Assembly (NCBI GenBank): GCA_006384855.1
Contig: VCJN01002425.1
Coordinates: 1-64,000, forward strand
Source: Tetraselmis striata
Taxonomy: Eukaryota > Chlorophyta > Chlorodendrophyceae > Chlorodendrales > Chlorodendraceae
Length of the DNA: 64,000 nt
Direction: 5' to 3'
Positions 44,800-55,558 of this stretch are shown here, in pieces. Position numbers and translations under genes: made by a program. The notes under the pieces were generated by a model that worked only from the letters and a program-made list of their open reading frames with translations, had not been told where the DNA came from and made no database searches. Every line of letters begins with the position of its first letter. The first letter of the stretch is position 1.

Positions 44800-46449
44800 T
44801 TGCGAGGCCACCTTTCGGTGACCGCCGCAAGACGCACCCTTGCAGCTCAACGGCGAGATGAGCGCCCCGTGTTAGGGCCTGAACCCCCCACTTTACAGAC
44901 TTCCTTTAGACCTTCCTCGGTGCGGCGCTTCTCACAGCTACAGCCGAGTGCGGCTCAACCATCCGCACACCTGCACATGGCGGCTCAACTAACCGCCTCC
45001 CGTACCATTCCACCACTGCGTCCGTCGGTTGTTACACTACGTGCTACAACGGGTTCGCAACGACCAAGTTTCGCGCGGGTACGTTACGCGCGAGACAGGC
45101 GCTACGAGCGCGAAGGGCGCGCAGGGCGGCAGCCCTCTTACATGAACCTAGCCCCGCAAACCCGTACCGATGCTACTGCAAACCCGTCCAGCAGCTACCG
45201 GCCAACCGCCGGGAACCTGACTGCTGCTGCCGAGTACTTTGCGAATAGTAGTCGTACCGGTGGAACTCTGTCAGTAAAACGACGCACTTACGTAATTGAC
45301 GAGCCCGAAGCTGTCGCTCCCTGGGCTGCTTCATTGCGAGCTCAGCTGTAGGACGCGTTCGGCTCAGACGAGCTGGGCCAGCGGACGCTCGACCTGCTCT
45401 CCAGCTCCCTCAGCGCTCAGACACTCAAGAGCTATGCCGGCCGGCTGTCTCAGTTCGCGGAGTTCTGCCACGACTCCGAGAACATCAGCCCGCTGGAGGC
45501 GACTACTGCGACTGTCGTTCGGTACGTTGCCTGGATCGGCGAGCGGGGGCACATCGCCGCTAAATCACTGCAACCTTACCTGTCTGCGATCAACACGTTC
45601 TTCGAGCTGCACAACCTCGACCCAATCGCCAAGGACAGCCTGCACTTGACTTCAGCAAGGCGTGGGCTGATGCTGCGTCAGCGCCGACTGGACGCTGCCC
45701 CCTTGCGTGTCCCTCTGCCTGCGGATGTGGCTTACCGCTTCGTCACAAAGGCCGAGCTGATTGTGTCTGCCCCCTACCCAGAGTACCACCACAACTTCCG
45801 GGCCCTCCTGGCCTCGGTTGTCAACTTTATGTTCTTTGCCAGGGGCCTTACTGGCGTGTCCTGTCGAGTGCGATACGTGCATGTCGACGACTACAACATC
45901 ACCCTGCAAGTGTACCGCGAGAAAGGTCGCGCTGGTCGACGGGGACCCGACGACCTGCGCGTACTTCTCCTTCCGGTGTCCGAGCACCCTCGAGTGGCAC
46001 GTCTCTTGCACCACTTCATCGACAACGTCCAATCTGTCCCCCTGGTTACTGTTGGCTTGGCTACATCAAACTTCTGGGCTGTCACTGCGGCCGAGCAGTC
46101 AAAACCTTGGACTGCGGCTACAATGTCAGACTGGTTGTCTGCAGCCATCAGTCTAGTCGACGCTGCCCCCCTTGCTGGCACTTCCTGGACTTCACACAGT
46201 CTTCGAAAGGGCGCAGCTTCTGCAGCGAACGCCATCGGGGTGCCATTGTCCCACATTCGCTACCAAGGCGGTTGGGCCACTAACTCTGACGTCGTTCTGG
46301 AGTACATCGACCCCAACGTTCTTCCTTCACCTGGCGCATGGTTCTTCTTTGGACACATCGCCCCCCTCCGCCACTTCCAAGTCCAACAGGACTCCGCAGC
46401 GGTGGCCTTCCCACACTCGTCGAAACGGGGTCCGCCTAACCGCGTTTAA
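44800..46449 (+). CDS. Tyrosine recombinase (YR), frame interrupted by one TAG
   Basis: One frame runs from 44800 to the TAA at 46447-46449 with a single in-frame TAG at 45349-45351. The 183 codons before TAG are Arg/Pro/Ser-rich and have no domain. After TAG comes a SAM-like core-binding domain (LSAQTLKSYAGRLSQFAEFC) and the catalytic domain. Catalytic residues visible: Arg in FFARGLTGVSC, Lys in YREKGR, His-x-x-Arg in TSHSLRKGAA, Trp in YQGGWA, and the Tyr nucleophile in VLEYID. The recombinase domain itself is uninterrupted, so it may still be active if translated from a downstream start or by readthrough. It would integrate circular DNA by site-specific recombination. Confidence 0.75.
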
Positions 46450-48948
46450 CGACTACCACGCGCGATTAGTCGCCTGTATATATCGCGCCTAACGTTAGGC
46501 GTCACAGTACTTTAAACTTGGCGGTAAGGATGAGTACGGCAGCGGAGCCCTGCATCAAAGTACTATAGCGAGTAGCGGGTACTCGGTAGTCACGAGTGCA
46601 CAAAGTACGACACGAGTACACGAGTCACTGTACTTTACGGGAATTGCCGCCCTTCATATCTGCTATTAGGCGCGCGCCTCCTCACGAGTACGCGCGGAAG
46701 ATACCCGCGTGATGACGAGTGATGATGACGAGCAGGCGGGGCAGTAGGGTACTGGTCGATACACAACAAAGGCTGCAAAAATGCATTACACGGTAGTCAC
46801 GGTTGGTTTTGTGATTTAATAAAGGTGAGGTGCCAGGCTGGATCAGCGGCCAATGAGCGTCGAGCTTCGGGGTGTGGTTAAGCGGACATGGGCGCGCCTA
46901 CTCCTAGCTGGCAAATTTAACGTCAAGGCACCGGACATTTTCGGATTTATGGCGGAGGGGTCAGAAACTGCATAAAGTATTAGGGAAATACTAGAAATTT
47001 AATTACAATGGGTCTACCACCGCTCCCGGCCCGTGCCCGCCCCCCCTGGCCTGCGGCCGGCTGGCTCCGCTCCCGCCGGCCTCTTCCTGGCGCCGGCTTG
47101 TGGTGTTATGCCCGCTGTCGGCTCGGGTGCTGACTGCCCCTTGTTGCCCACAGATACTTCTGCGGGCATGCTATTCATGGCAGCTGCTGCCATCTGCTGC
47201 GCCCCGCGGCTAAGGAGCTTGTTTGACGGGGCTGGCATGATGCCGCCGCGCGCTCCCGTTGCGCTTGCTTCCCCTGGCGTCCAGCCTGCATCCTCGCAGT
47301 AGCGTCCTGAAGCGCCGGGGATCTAGCCGCACGGGGAACATGAGCTCGTCGAGCGAGCGGGGGAGGGGGGCTGTAGCCGGTAGACAGGTCTTGCACCGGA
47401 GCGCCGTTCTGGTCGATTCCGGACTGCGGTAGTGATGAAAGAAAAAACACTAAGTCGCCGACACTCGGGCAGCGACAACATCGGCAGCTACACGATGAGC
47501 AGGCAAACCGGCCGGCAAGCGCACCTTTGCACTGGGGATGCAAAGAACCCTTGCTGCGTGCGTCGGCTTCATCGATTTAAGCAAGGCAGCTTGCTCCTCC
47601 TCCACGGTCAATTAGGGTGGGCAGACGGGCCGTTCAGCTTGACCAGTCAAAAACGCTCGACGTGTCATCGGCGCTGACTGTCGTGAGGTAGTAGCGCAGG
47701 GGCGGGCCGCGCGGGACAGGCGGGGGCTCGCGTGCTCCTCTCGGCAGCATGATATCTTCCCACGACGCGTCATCCGTCCCGGCAGCGTCATGGAAGGTGC
47801 TGACGGAGGCCATGGTGGCACGGGGGCGAGCAGGGCGATATACTCTTCATGCGAAGCGGTCAGCATAAATAGGCGAAGCAGCGAGCGAGGAAGTGCCGAA
47901 GAGTGAAAGTGCGCGCGCGGCTGGTGGCTAATCACGTACTTTATATCATTGCATCAGTCTCGAGTGGTAATGGTACCTCGGTACCCGGGGCGTCACAATA
48001 ACATTATCAATGACACTACGATGCATCTGCTGTTGTATGTAATGCACAACGCGTTTCACATTAATCTTATTGCTGAACAGATTACATGCATATCGACATA
48101 CATACCACAAATGACATGAAATTCACAAAAGTACAGATGTGTATAACGGCAAAGATAAATGCAAACTTTTGTGTCAACATCGGTTGACAATACCTGCTCG
48201 CGGCGATACCGCAGTACACCGCGGCATCCATACGTAACATTGACCCATGTTGTCAGTATCAGAAAAAATATGTTGTGAGTGTGTAAGGAAAATTAGTGAA
48301 GCAGGCATGTGCAAGCATAATGCAGATTGGCCATGTTTCGTAAGAGAGTATTGCTTAACATTACATTTGGAAACCCCAGACCCAACCGACGCCTATAAGT
48401 ATCATGCGCCTGCCATACTACGCAACTGCTCCCGCAACATATGGATATGCTCAATTCACACACGCCACGGTTGCTGCGTATATGCTACTACTGCATGGCA
48501 TCAACACCGCCATCATCCTTATCGAGGGCGGCGATGTCGTAGGCATGGGAGTGCTTGAAGTAGGAGCACCACCCGTGCCGGGCTGTACTATCAGCATCAG
48601 CGCAAAGTGCAGGAAAGCAACAACATGTAAGACGCTTCAGCAATAATACATAACACAGGTGGCCCATCACCTGATCATCTGCCTCGGCACCGCGTCACCA
48701 GCGGCCCTTTGCCGCCGCCCCCTGCCGGCAATGATGATGGCCTCTGTCCATGTATATGTGACAAGTCGGCCATGCACAATCCTGGGCGGGAAGACAAGGT
48801 CCTGCTATAAGACAGTGTTGATCGGGCCCTCCCACACTCCCGTGCTCATAGGCGTTGATAGCACGCATCTCCAACTGCAAACACAATGGGAGGTGAGGTC
48901 ATCGCGCTGTTTGTGAGGTCGCGCTCAGCGACAACCAAATAAGTTACC
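46450..48948. other. Intergenic region with only short doubtful ORFs
   Basis: A 59-aa minus-strand ORF at 47813-47634 (MASVSTFHDAAGTDDASWED) has a TATA-like CATAAATA about 55 bp upstream and an ordinary acidic composition, but no recognised homologue. A 103-aa plus ORF at 48247 is Cys/His-rich (ICCECVRKISEAGMC). Either could be debris upstream of the piggyBac relic. Confidence 0.3.
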
Positions 48949-51714
48949 TTGACCTACAAGCTACAGGCAGCTACGGAGGTATTCTTCGCAGCCTTCATGG
49001 ACATTGCGGCAGCAAAGGACATCACTCCGTGCATGAAGTTGCATGACGGCAATTTCCCGATGGATAAAGTGCATGGCAACCTTGACACACTGAGTGCTCA
49101 GTGCATGGAGCACTGCAAACATGGAGATCAAGGAGGGCTCCGCAACGGCAGCAACCAACAGCCCCAGCACCTGCTCAAGTCCGGCAAGGTGATGCTCTCC
49201 AGGACTGGCCAAGTCACGCTCATAAATAAATTAAAAAACTCGCTCACCCACCTGTTCAGCCACCCACCCGCCGCTATGAGGACCTCCGTCACCGAAGGCG
49301 CTCGTGTATCAGCCCGCCGAGGGCCCATGCTACCCCTGAGTGGCGACCAGCGTCGGTGCCAGCGTGCTCGGCTGTTCGGCAACGTTACTGAGTCCGTCGG
49401 CGAGGGCAAATGGATGGTCCGCTGGGACGACGCCCCGGCCGACGTCCAAGAGTCCGGCCAGGCACTCCGCTGCGAGCAAGCTACTGCTGGTCGCACCCCT
49501 CCCTCGGCTGCCTCTACGCCACGAGGTCAAGGGTCTGCCGTCGGCCCTTTCGTGCCGCCCCGCCCTGCCGCTGCTGCTGATGCGAGTGCGAAGGCGCTGG
49601 GTGGCAGTCGTGGAACGATCGTTACAGGCAGTGTCGTTTCCGACACCGGCACCCCCACTGAGATCCCATCCATCCCTGCGACCTCTTCCCCAGCCTCTAT
49701 CCTAGCGACCCAGCCCCTGCCTGCCGACAACCTTGACATGCCTGCCGAGTCACAAGACAGCCAGCCAGGCGTCGAACTCGCCAAGGAGCTGGGCGATAGC
49801 TCCGGGGACGAGGAGGCGCCAGAGCAATATGTCGGCGGCGCCTCACCCGACGACGGCCACGAGGATGCCGCCTGGATCTCCCCCGCTCCTGGCACCACCG
49901 TCGTCCTGAAGCAAGGCAGCAAGATTGCAACTTGGTCAGTGTTTAACTTAGACAGCGCTGAGGAGATGGCCAAGATGCGAGACACTACTGCGCAGCGAGA
50001 GGCGGCTCGTACCTTGCCAGTTGGGTTGCGAGATGGGCTGCCCATTGGCGTTGGCAGCGTCGACTTGGTTCAGCTCTGGGTTATGATGTACCCATGCGAC
50101 CTGTCTGCCGACCTGGAGAAGGTCAATGCTGCTGGCCTGCGCCGTTCATCAACACAAAAGCTGATCAGCATGCATGAGTATGTGAGGTTCTGGGAGCTGG
50201 TCATCGCCGGCGCGCTGTACTCTCAGCAAGGCAGAAATCTGTGGGCTACCAACATCACGTTTGATGGCCTTCGTGACCAGCCTAACTTCCAGCGCTACAT
50301 GCCCCTTCACCGTTTCAAGTATATCCGGTCGCTAATCAAGTATGCTAAGGCTGACCTCGACTCTACTGTGAGGGATCCTTGGGCGTGGTTCGCCGTGCTG
50401 CAACCGAGTTCAACGCCAACAGCGCGACTATCCTGAACGCCGGGATCTTTGCTACTATGGATGAGAGCATGTCCGCCTACCAGCCCAGGGCAACCAAGCT
50501 GGGCGGCCTCCCCAACCTGAGCTTCATCTACCGGAAGCCCAAGCCGCTGGGCACTGAGATGAAGACAGTATGTGACTGCGACACCGGTGTGATGACCTAC
50601 ATCGAGATCCAGGAGGGGAGGGACCCTATGCGTGTGAAGCCGCCTGCTGCTGAGCACGGTGTGACTACCGCTTGTGTGATGCGCATGGCTGAGACCTGCA
50701 CCAGCACCGACTCTACCCTGCTGGGCGATGCGTGGTTCGGGTCTGTGAAGGTATGAACTTCGTCCTTTTACCTCGTGCGTTTATCATGCTGTGATGGGCA
50801 AATGCAATTACTAATGTTTCTTACCTGCTATGCCGTCCCCCAGGCCGCTGTCCAGGTGGGCAAGATGGGCCGCCACTTCATCGGCGTCGTCAAGACTGGT
50901 CATGGTCTGTTCCCAAAGGCCTTCCTGAAGAGCCACCTGACATCAGCACCGGCAGGCAGCAGGGTTGCTCTCTCAGCGATAGTGGATGGTGTGGATCTCA
51001 TGGCAGTGGGCTACAAGTACAACATGAGGAAGGTGTTGTTCTTAGTGGCCACAGCTGGTGCCAGCCCCCTGGAGGATGGCAACCCCTACATACAGCGCTG
51101 GGCGGACGACTTCGGCAACACCGTCACTCGGAGCATCCCCCGCCCGTATGTGCTGTCCAACTACTTTGAGCGCAGCCCCCGCGTCGACAACCACAACCAG
51201 TCGCGCCAGCATGATCTCGCGCTGGAGGAGGCCTGGAATACCCAGGACTGCTGGTTCCGACTCGCGACTACCCTCTGTGGCATCGTCACCACCGACTGCT
51301 GGAAGATCACCAAGTTCCACGTCCCGTATGCCCATCCCTACGCCAGCATGACTATCAAGGACTTCTCGGAGCTGATGGCGAAGGCCCTCATTTACAACGG
51401 GCTGGATGGCGACCTGGCGCCATCCCGTCCCCCCGGCCACCGCCTCGCCATCGCGCCCAAGCGCTACCTGGACACCACCGACCAGCACACCCCTGGCAAC
51501 CACGGGCGATACGCGAACGGCCGCAGCAAGCAGTCGAGGGTGCTGCCGTTGCTACCGTGACGAGGGCGAGGAGCACTGGAGCTCGTTCTACTGCGTGCAT
51601 TGCGGCATCACCTTGTGCATGCCCAGCTCGGTGCACAGCCGGGACTGCTGGGAGCACCACCTCCACTGCGACGAGACCGCCATCCGCCGCATGAAGCACG
51701 CCCGCGCCGGCTAG
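48949..51714 (+). pseudogene. PiggyBac-like transposase relic (DDE_Tnp_1_7), two frameshifts
   Basis: Frame 48949-50390 has a Tudor/chromo-like segment (RARLFGNVTESVGEGKWMVR), a Ser/Thr/Pro-rich linker, then the transposase N-part (LHRFKYIRSLIKYAKADLD). A one-base frameshift near 50393 leads to FNANSATILNAG and the catalytic block MDESMSAYQPRATKLGG. DAWFGSVK then precedes a 93-bp GT-AG intron (50751-50843). DDFGNTVTRSIPRPYVLSNY and DNHNQSRQHDLALEEAW follow. A second frameshift near 51530 leads to a Cys-rich C-terminus (CCRCYRDEGEEHWSSFYC, ending CWEHHLHC). Catalytic Asp candidates are in MDESM, GDAW and WADDFGN. The layout is that of piggyBac transposases of algae. The frameshifts make this copy inactive. 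Confidence 0.82.
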
Positions 51715-51884
51715 GGCGGCACACCCCAAGTCCGCCGCCCCGGCTACCGCCTGTAGACTCCCATCCCCGTAGTTGACCCGGGCCACTGGCCGCGGGATGG
51801 TGTATGAGCTTATATCCTGCCAGTTGAGCTGGCTGATGTGGTGGGTGGGTATGCTCTGTAGGTCCCGCCCGCAGCGCCCTCTTT

Positions 51885-51945
51885 GCGGGTACCGAGCGCC
51901 CTCGCGCGCCCGCCGAGCGCCCTCGCGCGCCCGTGTAGCGGGTAC
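51885..51945 (+). repeat. Short GC-rich direct repeat after the piggyBac relic
   Basis: GAGCGCCCTCGCGCGCCCG occurs twice, about 23 bp apart, between two GCGGGTACCG words. May be part of the element end. Confidence 0.5.
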
Positions 51946-52173
51946 CGCCCAGGTACTCGAGGCGGCGGGGCGAAAAGTGCGCAAGGGACTCATATCACGT
52001 ACCGTTAGCGTACGGGTACTGCCATGGCAGTCATGGCTCGGCGCGGGTACTCGCGACCACCGCCGGATAGGCGGAGATAAGAGGATATAGGCGCGGTAAG
52101 GCGCGGGGTGATACAGAATACAGTAATCGTACAGTAAAATTGAGTACGGATACAGTACAAGTACCGTGTTAGT

Positions 52174-52204
52174 CGCGGTTAGGCGGACCCCGTTTCGACG
52201 AGTG
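52174..52204 (-). repeat. Inverted 31-bp fragment of the recombinase ORF 3' end
   Basis: Reverse complement of 46414-46444, the last codons of the tyrosine recombinase. It lies about 70 bp before the first 26-bp direct repeat and 95 bp before the second copy of the 188-bp segment. Confidence 0.75.
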
Positions 52205-52299
52205 CAGTGCCTCCTTCATGACTTGGCGCTACCTCTTCTCCGTCAATCCACCGCTCTCTCCGTTCGCTCAAGACTGGCAAAACCAGACTCAACTTTGAA

Positions 52300-52487
52300 A
52301 TGATCTAAACTAGTTTATGGGGTTTCCCTCCTTGCCCTAACCGCTTTTTAGCTACAAGTGCTGCTCAGTGGTACGGGAACTAGGCATCTGTTGTTGCGCC
52401 CTTTTTGGGTGCAGCACGAGTAGACATAAAAGCAGCCAGAACAGCTGAGCCTGCCATCTTCCAGTTTTCGCTGCGTTCCACGCAGCG
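52300..52487 (+). repeat. 188-bp repeat, copy 2, bracketed by 26-bp direct repeats
   Basis: Matches 43604-43791 with a few substitutions. It is bracketed by identical direct repeats at 52276-52301 and 52581-52606 (core GGCAAAACCAGACTCAAC). This is a solo end of the recombinase element or of a relative. Confidence 0.85.
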
Positions 52488-52696
52488 CCCCCCCTGACTC
52501 CGTTTTCCCTCCACGCTTTCGCTAAACCATCCTGCCAATTTCGGCTCTTGACCGTGTAAAACATCCTGCGCGACCTTTTTGGCAAAACCAGACTCAACTT
52601 TGAAATTCCAATTAATGATTCGATCCCGTACGTTGAGACCCGTATTATTTTTCGCCTTCCGACTCCGACAGTAGTCTGGAAATTGGACAGATATGA

Positions 52697-52940
52697 GCGT
52701 AGGAATGTGACGTGATGGATGCTAAATTCCTCTTAATAAGCAGTTCCCGGTATGCAGTTACGACCGTTTTTAATCATGTCGTCCTGGATTGCATTCATGC
52801 AATAAATTTGATGCAATTTAGGGGCGTAGTAATGTGACGTGATGGGTACTATATTCCTCTTCAGCAGTTCCCGGTATGCTGTTTCGACCGTTACTAGACG
52901 TGTCGTCATAAATTGCATCATTAATGCCAATAAATTTATT
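52697..52940. repeat. Diverged 126-bp tandem duplication
   Basis: GCGTAGGAATGTGACGTGAT at 52697 and GCGTAGTAATGTGACGTGAT at 52823 start two copies that share CAGTTCCCGGTATGC and later parts. A minus-strand open frame (53056-52733) spans both copies (GLIMGQSTIDARQGG). It is not recognised. Confidence 0.7.
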
Positions 52941-53059
52941 TGCCTGCGTGTACACTTGCCCACAAAAGTCATAAAAGTCTTGCCACCTTGTCTAGCATCA
53001 ATTGTAGATTGGCCCATTATCAGCCCTCGCCTTCGTTTCCGGCCGCGCCCTTCCATGTG

Positions 53060-54600
53060 CCTTACAGGAACATGATACCATTTGAGGGGCAGCCCTAAGT
53101 GGCGGTTGGTGTGCTCTCATTGTAAAAGCCACAAGTGTGCGTGTCACTGGTCATGGTTAGTAATATAAATTATTTGATAGCCCAATGTCACGAGGGCACG
53201 AATTTTAATCTAGCACGTATATGCGTTATGTGTATATATACGGCTGCACGCCAAGATATACCTCTACCATCGTTGAACACATTCACACATGCGCGCTCTC
53301 CCCGCCGTCGGCATAAAAGCAAGTGATCAATTCCCGCAAAAGGCCAATGCTGCAAGTAAGGCCTGCTCCAAAACCAGCCACCTACACCTTGCGTCCGCAT
53401 TCGGCAATGTGCCTTGGTTGACCCAGGCTTCAACCCGTACTGGGCAGAAGTGCAACCCCCGAGTCACCGGGTGGGTCCATATGGTCACCTGCTAGGGCAT
53501 CGTCTACGATATGTGGTTGAGCTGGCCATCAATACGCTCGTTCCCATATTCTGCTACAGTAGGGATGCGCCAAGCAGCGGGGCCCTATACGGGGATAATC
53601 CGCCCGCGCGGGGCAGTACATCGCCTTTTTTATCGGCACCCGGGTCGCGTGGTAGGCCACTGTATTAGGGTTTGTCGGAGAACCTAAAAATATTTGCATC
53701 GCCCCCCCCCCCCCCCCCCCTCCCCCTTTGGTTATATTTTCACCGAGGGGTTCGCCATGATTCGGGCCCACGCTGAGCGGAATCACGAGCGTAACAGTAG
53801 GCAGCCCCCCCTCCGCCACCTATCACATCTCAGGCCGTTGGTGAATAGTGCAAGTTACTTATATCATAAAAATGCGCCACCGTGCCACTCTGCGGTCGGC
53901 GGCGCCAGTGCTGACATGGCGACACGGACAGATACGTGCAGGGCAAGACTTATTAACGAGGGGGGACTGTGTGTGATATGTGATTCATGTAGTGATGATA
54001 TGTCGATAGGACTAACCCAGCAGCCATACCATCAAAGAAGCAGCCATATCTGCTTATTAGTGTCCTAGTCGTGATGCGCCCCAAGCTAGCCGCTACTTCA
54101 TTGCCATATGGCCAACCCAAGCCAAGCGAATATCTCTGCTGCTACCAATTTCGGCGGTAATTTGCGCGTATATAATCCTTACTTGAGGAAGCAAGCCCCA
54201 GCGGAAGCCATCTACCTTTTAGAATGAATGCAGATATCCACGCGGTGCACTTGCTATTTAGTACACAGACTGCTACAAGTCTACAAAATCAAGTGTCGCC
54301 GGCAATGGGGGTGGGGGCACAGAGCCAAACGCAACAATACACAAAATGCGCCGGGGTAAACCTGCCAGGAGAGCTTGCACGACGACCGCACCCCTGCACC
54401 GCTACCCAAGGGGCGGGGTAGGGGCAAGGGGTGGAGGGTGGCGAGGACGGCATCACTCACTCTCTTAGATTGAGAGATCTGGCCTTCAGGTGGCTGCATG
54501 CTACGGACCCTATGCGGGTTCAGGCAGCCGGGCCGTAAGATAGGTGGCCTGTGTAGTTGAAAGTTGGAAGACTCACTGGCATGAACGAGGTAGCTGTAAC
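53060..54600. other. Intergenic region, no gene seen
   Basis: Contains a C tract at 53702-53721 and short frames without domains. The sequence ACGGACCCTATGCGGGTTC (54504) nearly repeats at 36266. Confidence 0.35.
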
Positions 54601-54611
54601 GAATTTCAATA

Positions 54612-55511
54612 CAGTGACTATACCGATATAATAAACATTGCGTCCCCCCCCCCCCCCCCCCCCCCCCCCCGTTCACTATATCGGTATGTTCACTATATCG
54701 GTGTTCATTATAAGCAATCCCACCCGACCGCTATAGTAAACGGTTTACTAAATCGGTACTATTGTTTATTGTAACGGTGACCCCGTTCACTGTAGCAGTC
54801 TGTGCCCATGCAAGGCAACATGTGACTCTGGATTTGTGTTTCAAGAGTTCTTGATTACTTTACATGGCTTTCTAAGGTGCCGGAGAGGGCAGGAGTGACT
54901 ACGGTGCTGGGGGGCGGGGAGCGGGAGGGAAGAATTCACGGACGGAGGCCTGCCGTGTGCGGTTTGACGTGTGCATGGCAGCCAAGCCTTCACGCAGGAT
55001 ATCCACAGCAAAGAGACTGTTGTAGTCTCGGACCATCACTGATGCGTTCACTCGTTCCGCATTCTCAGTCACAAACAAGAAAACTTTCTCCACAAGCCCC
55101 CTAACCTCCTGCAATGTGAGTGCCCTCTCTGGCTCCATCTCATCCACATCCACATCCATGTCCATCCGCAGTGTGCCGCCGCCGCCGCCGCCGCCGAGTG
55201 GCTGTAGAGGCCTCTGCGCCCGTACTGGAACGGTACCGGCTATCGGAACACGCCAACGGCCGGGTTCGGCGTCGGCAACACTGCCGTTATGTAGAGAAGT
55301 TTACTATATCGGTATAGTTTGGGGCATTGTGTCCCCCCCCCCCCCCGTTCACTATAGCGGTAAGTTTATTATATTGGTAAGTTTATTATAGGGGTATACA
55401 TAGGGATTTTTCCCGGTGTTAAGAATCCGTCCCCCCCCCCCCCCCCCCCCCCCCGTTCACTATATCGGTATGTTCACTATATCGGTATTCATTATATCGG
55501 TATAGTCACTG
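54612..55511 (-). mobile_element. Pogo/Tigger-like TIR element, copy B, with transposase tail
   Basis: 900 bp bounded by CAGTGACTATACCGATATAA and its inverse, with TA on each side (54610-54611, 55512-55513). It is the reverse complement of copy A at both ends, but keeps a further roughly 330-bp interior that copy A lacks. The same subterminal ACCGATATAGTGAAC motifs lie next to C tracts. Confidence 0.82.
54899..55165 (-). pseudogene. C-terminal fragment of a Tigger/pogo-type transposase
   Basis: 88 aa: an acidic start (MDMDVDVDEMEPERALTLQE), a helical stretch (GLVEKVFLFVTENAERVN) and the ending RQASVREFFPP. The helical tail followed by (R/K)Q-x-(S/T)-(I/V)-x-x-FF is typical of the ends of Tigger/CENP-B-family transposases. 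No DDE core is left, so the element depends on a transposase elsewhere. Assignment rests on the tail plus TIR and TA duplication. Confidence 0.45.
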
Positions 55512-55558
55512 TACTTCAATTTGATGGATACGTTAAGAACAAGCTTGACGGATCCCTA

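Larger units (their letters stand above)
43604..46449 (+). mobile_element. Tyrosine-recombinase element with gag-like ORF (DIRS- or Crypton-like)
   Basis: Begins at or before a 188-bp segment also found at 52300-52487. It encodes a gag-like ORF (44128-44763) and a tyrosine recombinase (45352-46449, possibly read from 44800). No reverse transcriptase or RNase H motif is present between them, which separates it from complete DIRS elements. The right boundary is not resolved; a 31-bp piece of the recombinase 3' end recurs inverted at 52174-52204. Confidence 0.6.

Noticed and set aside
19910..46449. Reassignment of TAG to a sense codon in this organism
   Set aside because: The FAd-like and NmrA-like host genes end naturally at TAG, and other host genes use TAA and TGA without internal TAG, so the standard code is the simpler reading.
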